From assembly GCA_031258625.1 (NCBI GenBank), contig JAIRMO010000181.1, positions 1 through 8,907 of the forward strand: a stretch of 8,907 nt of DNA, written 5' to 3'. The translations under genes were made by a program, and so were the position numbers. Shown here piece after piece: positions 7,767 through 8,907 of the stretch. This stretch comes from Spirochaetaceae bacterium. GTDB taxonomy: Bacteria; Spirochaetota; Spirochaetia; Treponematales; Breznakiellaceae. How positions within the stretch are numbered: the first letter of the stretch is position 1; each line of letters begins with the position of its first letter. The notes below the pieces were generated by a model. That model saw only the letters and a list, made by a program, of their open reading frames with translations, ran no database searches and was not told the DNA's origin.

Positions 7767-8605
7767 AGGGGCTTTTTTCGTTTTTTTCAAAAAAGACCGG
7801 CGGCGGGGAAACCTCGGCCAAGACCCCCCCCCAGATGGACCGGAAAACCTACCAGGCCCTGGAATCGGATCAGCGGGAGATGATCCGGGGGGTGGTGGAA
7901 CTTTCGGACACCACCGTCAAGGAAGTAATGGTACCCCGGACCGATACGGTGTTTCTTTCCGTAACCGCCTCCAAAGAAGAACTGCTGGCCCGGATCTCCG
8001 AAAGCGAACATTCCCGGTTCCCCGTCTATCAGGATACCATTGACAACGTCATCGGAATCATCTACGTGAAGGACGTGTTAAAAGCCCTGGTTCAGGGAGA
8101 TCCGGCGGGGAACGGCGCCTTTGACATTAAAGCCCTGCTGCGGAAACCCTTTTTTGTGCCCGTCTCGAAACACATCGACGACCTGCTGCGGGAACTGCGC
8201 CGCCGCCGGGTGCATATCGCCGTGGTGGTGGACGAATACGGCGGCGTTTCGGGAATCGTCTGCATGGAAGATATTATCGAGGAGATCGTGGGGGACATCC
8301 AGGACGAATTCGATCATGAAACCGAAGAGATCCTCAACCTGGGAGAAGGAATCTGGCTCTGCGGCGCCCGGGTGAACCTGGAAGATCTGGCCGAGGAGAT
8401 AGGGGTGGAGTTTCCGGTGGAGGATTTCGATACCCTGGGGGGCTTTGTTTTTGACCTCTTCGGGAAAATTCCGGTAAAATACGAAAAAGCCGTTTACCGG
8501 GGGAACGATTTTATCGTCCAGGACATGGACGGCCACAAAATCAACTCGGTAAAAATCGTGATCCCTAAAGACACTGAAAAGAAAGATAAAGATAATGGAA
8601 AATGA
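7763..8605 (+). CDS. tlyC: CBS-pair / CorC_HlyC domain protein (TlyC/CorC family)
   Basis: The 280-residue protein has a short variable N-terminus (MKGLFSFFSKK, then a Gly/Thr/Pro-rich stretch). It then shows the family hallmark VKEVMVPRTD (about 53-61), two CBS domains (about 55-115 and 120-178), the signature VVVDEYGGVSGIVCMEDIIE (154-173) and a C-terminal CorC_HlyC domain (about 195-272, including DFDTLGGFVFDLFGKIP). There is no DUF21 membrane domain, so it is the soluble form. Relatives are called hemolysin TlyC in spirochaetes or CorC in E. coli, where the gene lies beside ybeY. Roles in Mg/Co homeostasis or envelope function are reported; haemolytic activity should not be assumed. AAAGG lies 7 bases before the ATG, which overlaps the ybeY stop as ATGA. 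The C-terminal end is Lys/Asp-rich. Confidence 0.92.
   Translation: MKGLFSFFSKKTGGGETSAKTPPQMDRKTYQALESDQREMIRGVVELSDTTVKEVMVPRTDTVFLSVTASKEELLARISESEHSRFPVYQDTIDNVIGIIYVKDVLKALVQGDPAGNGAFDIKALLRKPFFVPVSKHIDDLLRELRRRRVHIAVVVDEYGGVSGIVCMEDIIEEIVGDIQDEFDHETEEILNLGEGIWLCGARVNLEDLAEEIGVEFPVEDFDTLGGFVFDLFGKIPVKYEKAVYRGNDFIVQDMDGHKINSVKIVIPKDTEKKDKDNGK
7824..7832 (+). repeat. C9 homopolymer tract near the 5' end of tlyC
   Basis: Nine C bases encode part of Thr21-Pro22-Pro23, before the first CBS domain. A length change here would shift the frame of nearly the whole protein. The Thr-Pro-Pro context is the same as in the two pgpH tracts. Confidence 0.85.
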
Positions 8606-8618
8606 GGCCCCCCGGGAG

Positions 8619-8638
8619 CGCGTGATGAACATAACGCG
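8619..8638 (+). repeat. Short hairpin after tlyC
   Basis: CGCGT (8619-8623) and ACGCG (8634-8638) are exact inverted copies around a 10-base A-rich loop. There is no T-tract after it, so it is not a terminator by itself. It could stabilise the 3' end of the operon mRNA. Confidence 0.4.
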
Positions 8639-8661
8639 GTATGGAATGAAGGCCGCAAGGA

Positions 8662-8729
8662 CGCAGGAGGGGGGGCCCCTTTCCGGGCATGGTTCCCCGG
8701 CGGTCCCGGTTTTTGTGGCCCCCCCTGCG
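8662..8729 (+). terminator. Large GC-rich hairpin, possible transcription terminator of the phoH-tlyC operon
   Basis: The outer arms are 8662-8677 (CGCA, a GGA bulge, seven G, CC) and 8717-8729 (GG, seven C, TGCG). They pair over 13 bp with a 3-base bulge. Inside lies a second stem, CCGGG (8683-8687) with CCCGG (8705-8709), followed directly by TTTTT (8710-8714), which by itself has the shape of an intrinsic terminator. The two stems are nested and could form together. The short T-run is weak by E. coli standards. Confidence 0.45.
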
Positions 8730-8753
8730 CTCCAAAGCCTCCGGCTTTTCCGC
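8727..8753 (-). repeat. REP-like palindrome related to the one at 3841-3872
   Basis: Read on the minus strand it gives GCGGA, AAAGCCGGAGGCTTT and then GGAGCGC. The centre is a perfect 6-bp stem (AAAGCC 8734-8739, GGCTTT 8743-8748 on the plus strand) with a 3-base loop. The arrangement GCGGA-AAGCCG-AGG-CT-GCGC is shared with the element in the lptD-phoH gap. On the plus strand the stem is followed by one further T only, so it is a weak terminator. Confidence 0.4.
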
Positions 8754-8755
8754 TA

Positions 8756-8770
8756 CCCCCCAGTAGGGGG
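8756..8770 (+). repeat. C5/G5 hairpin
   Basis: Five C (8756-8760) and five G (8766-8770) flank a CAGTA loop, making a short, very stable stem. The function is unknown. It sits between two other hairpins and may be part of the same composite element. Confidence 0.4.
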
Positions 8771-8785
8771 CATATGTTCCCGCCG

Positions 8786-8814
8786 GCGCGCCGCTCAGGC
8801 TAAAGCCTTCGCGC
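8786..8814 (+). repeat. GCGCG...CGCGC composite hairpin
   Basis: An inner perfect stem AGGC-TAAA-GCCT (8797-8808) is enclosed by GCGCG (8786-8790) and CGCGC (8810-8814) with an uneven internal loop. It is the last palindrome before the next gene and leaves 43 bases of leader. Confidence 0.4.
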
Positions 8815-8846
8815 AGAGAACCCCATACTGCAAAGTGAACAGAGTG

Positions 8847-8852
8847 AGGAGG
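8847..8852 (+). promoter_or_regulatory. Strong Shine-Dalgarno for the gene starting at 8858
   Basis: AGGAGG lies 5 bases before the ATG at 8858 and is the best ribosome binding site in the window. It supports a real gene start despite the very short visible coding part. Confidence 0.7.
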
Positions 8853-8857
8853 GAAAA

Positions 8858-8907
8858 ATGAGGAAGGATAAACGCCTTGAAGTAAAATTCCCCGTCTCGT
8901 TTTTTAC
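8858..8907 (+). CDS. Start of an unidentified protein (3' truncated by window edge)
   Basis: Sixteen complete codons are visible, giving MRKDKRLEVKFPVSFF before the window ends in frame. The N-terminus is basic and then turns hydrophobic, and there is no signal peptide in the visible part. A charged R..KRLEVKFPVSF-type opening faintly recalls the start of PilZ-type domains, but this is far too short to call. The strong upstream AGGAGG and lack of stops support a real gene. It is separated from tlyC by a structured gap and may form a new transcription unit. Confidence 0.6.
   Translation, partial: MRKDKRLEVKFPVSFF

Larger units (their letters stand above)
8606..8857. other. 252-bp intergenic region dense in inverted repeats
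   Basis: Between tlyC and the next start the DNA forms a series of potential hairpins: 8619-8638, 8662-8729, 8734-8748, 8756-8770 and 8786-8814. It contains long G and C runs. I see no convincing sigma-70 promoter: a CATACT at 8824-8829 could serve as a -10 box but lacks a good -35 partner. An 88-codon frame (8595-8861) crosses the region, but it is probably not a gene. Confidence 0.6.

Noticed and set aside
8824..8829. CATACT as a -10 promoter box for the 8858 gene
   Set aside because: No recognisable -35 element at suitable spacing; the upstream bases are the GCGC-type hairpin.

Overview
The window is a gene-dense, one-strand stretch of moderately GC-rich bacterial DNA. It most likely comes from a spirochaete of the Treponema group, possibly a termite-gut or free-living relative. 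I infer this from the gene set and from the style of the long LptD-like outer membrane protein; no 16S or other marker is present, so the assignment is tentative.

Left part (1-3827): the last 66 codons of uvrA (excision-repair ATPase) run by a 4-base ATGA overlap into a 1209-residue exported protein. That protein has an LptD/OstA core, an Ala/Pro/Glu/Gly-rich linker after the signal peptide, and a short SAP/HeH-like helical motif, which is unexpected in an envelope protein. A 57-bp gap follows. It holds a small palindromic element and a 17-codon reading frame.

Middle and right part (3885-8605): four tightly packed genes, phoH (PhoH/YbeZ ATPase), pgpH (7TM-HD cyclic-di-AMP phosphodiesterase type), ybeY (16S rRNA maturation endoribonuclease) and tlyC/corC (CBS-pair protein). 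They are joined by a 23-bp overlap and two ATGA overlaps. This is a conserved bacterial cluster linking RNA processing and ribosome quality control to a membrane nucleotide-signalling hydrolase. All genes may be transcribed together from upstream of the window, as I see no convincing promoter or terminator between them.

Right end (8606-8907): a 252-bp gap packed with inverted repeats, including a large GC hairpin that may terminate the operon. One of its hairpins resembles the palindrome in the lptD-phoH gap. A gene with a strong Shine-Dalgarno then begins at 8858 and is cut by the window edge after 16 codons.

I did not find an evident new multi-gene system. The most unusual signals are the SAP-like motif and cysteine-poor architecture of the LptD homologue, the repeat-built tail on PgpH, three nine-C tracts in coding sequence, and the related palindromes in two intergenic gaps. 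No tRNA, rRNA, CRISPR array, insertion sequence or transposase gene was seen.
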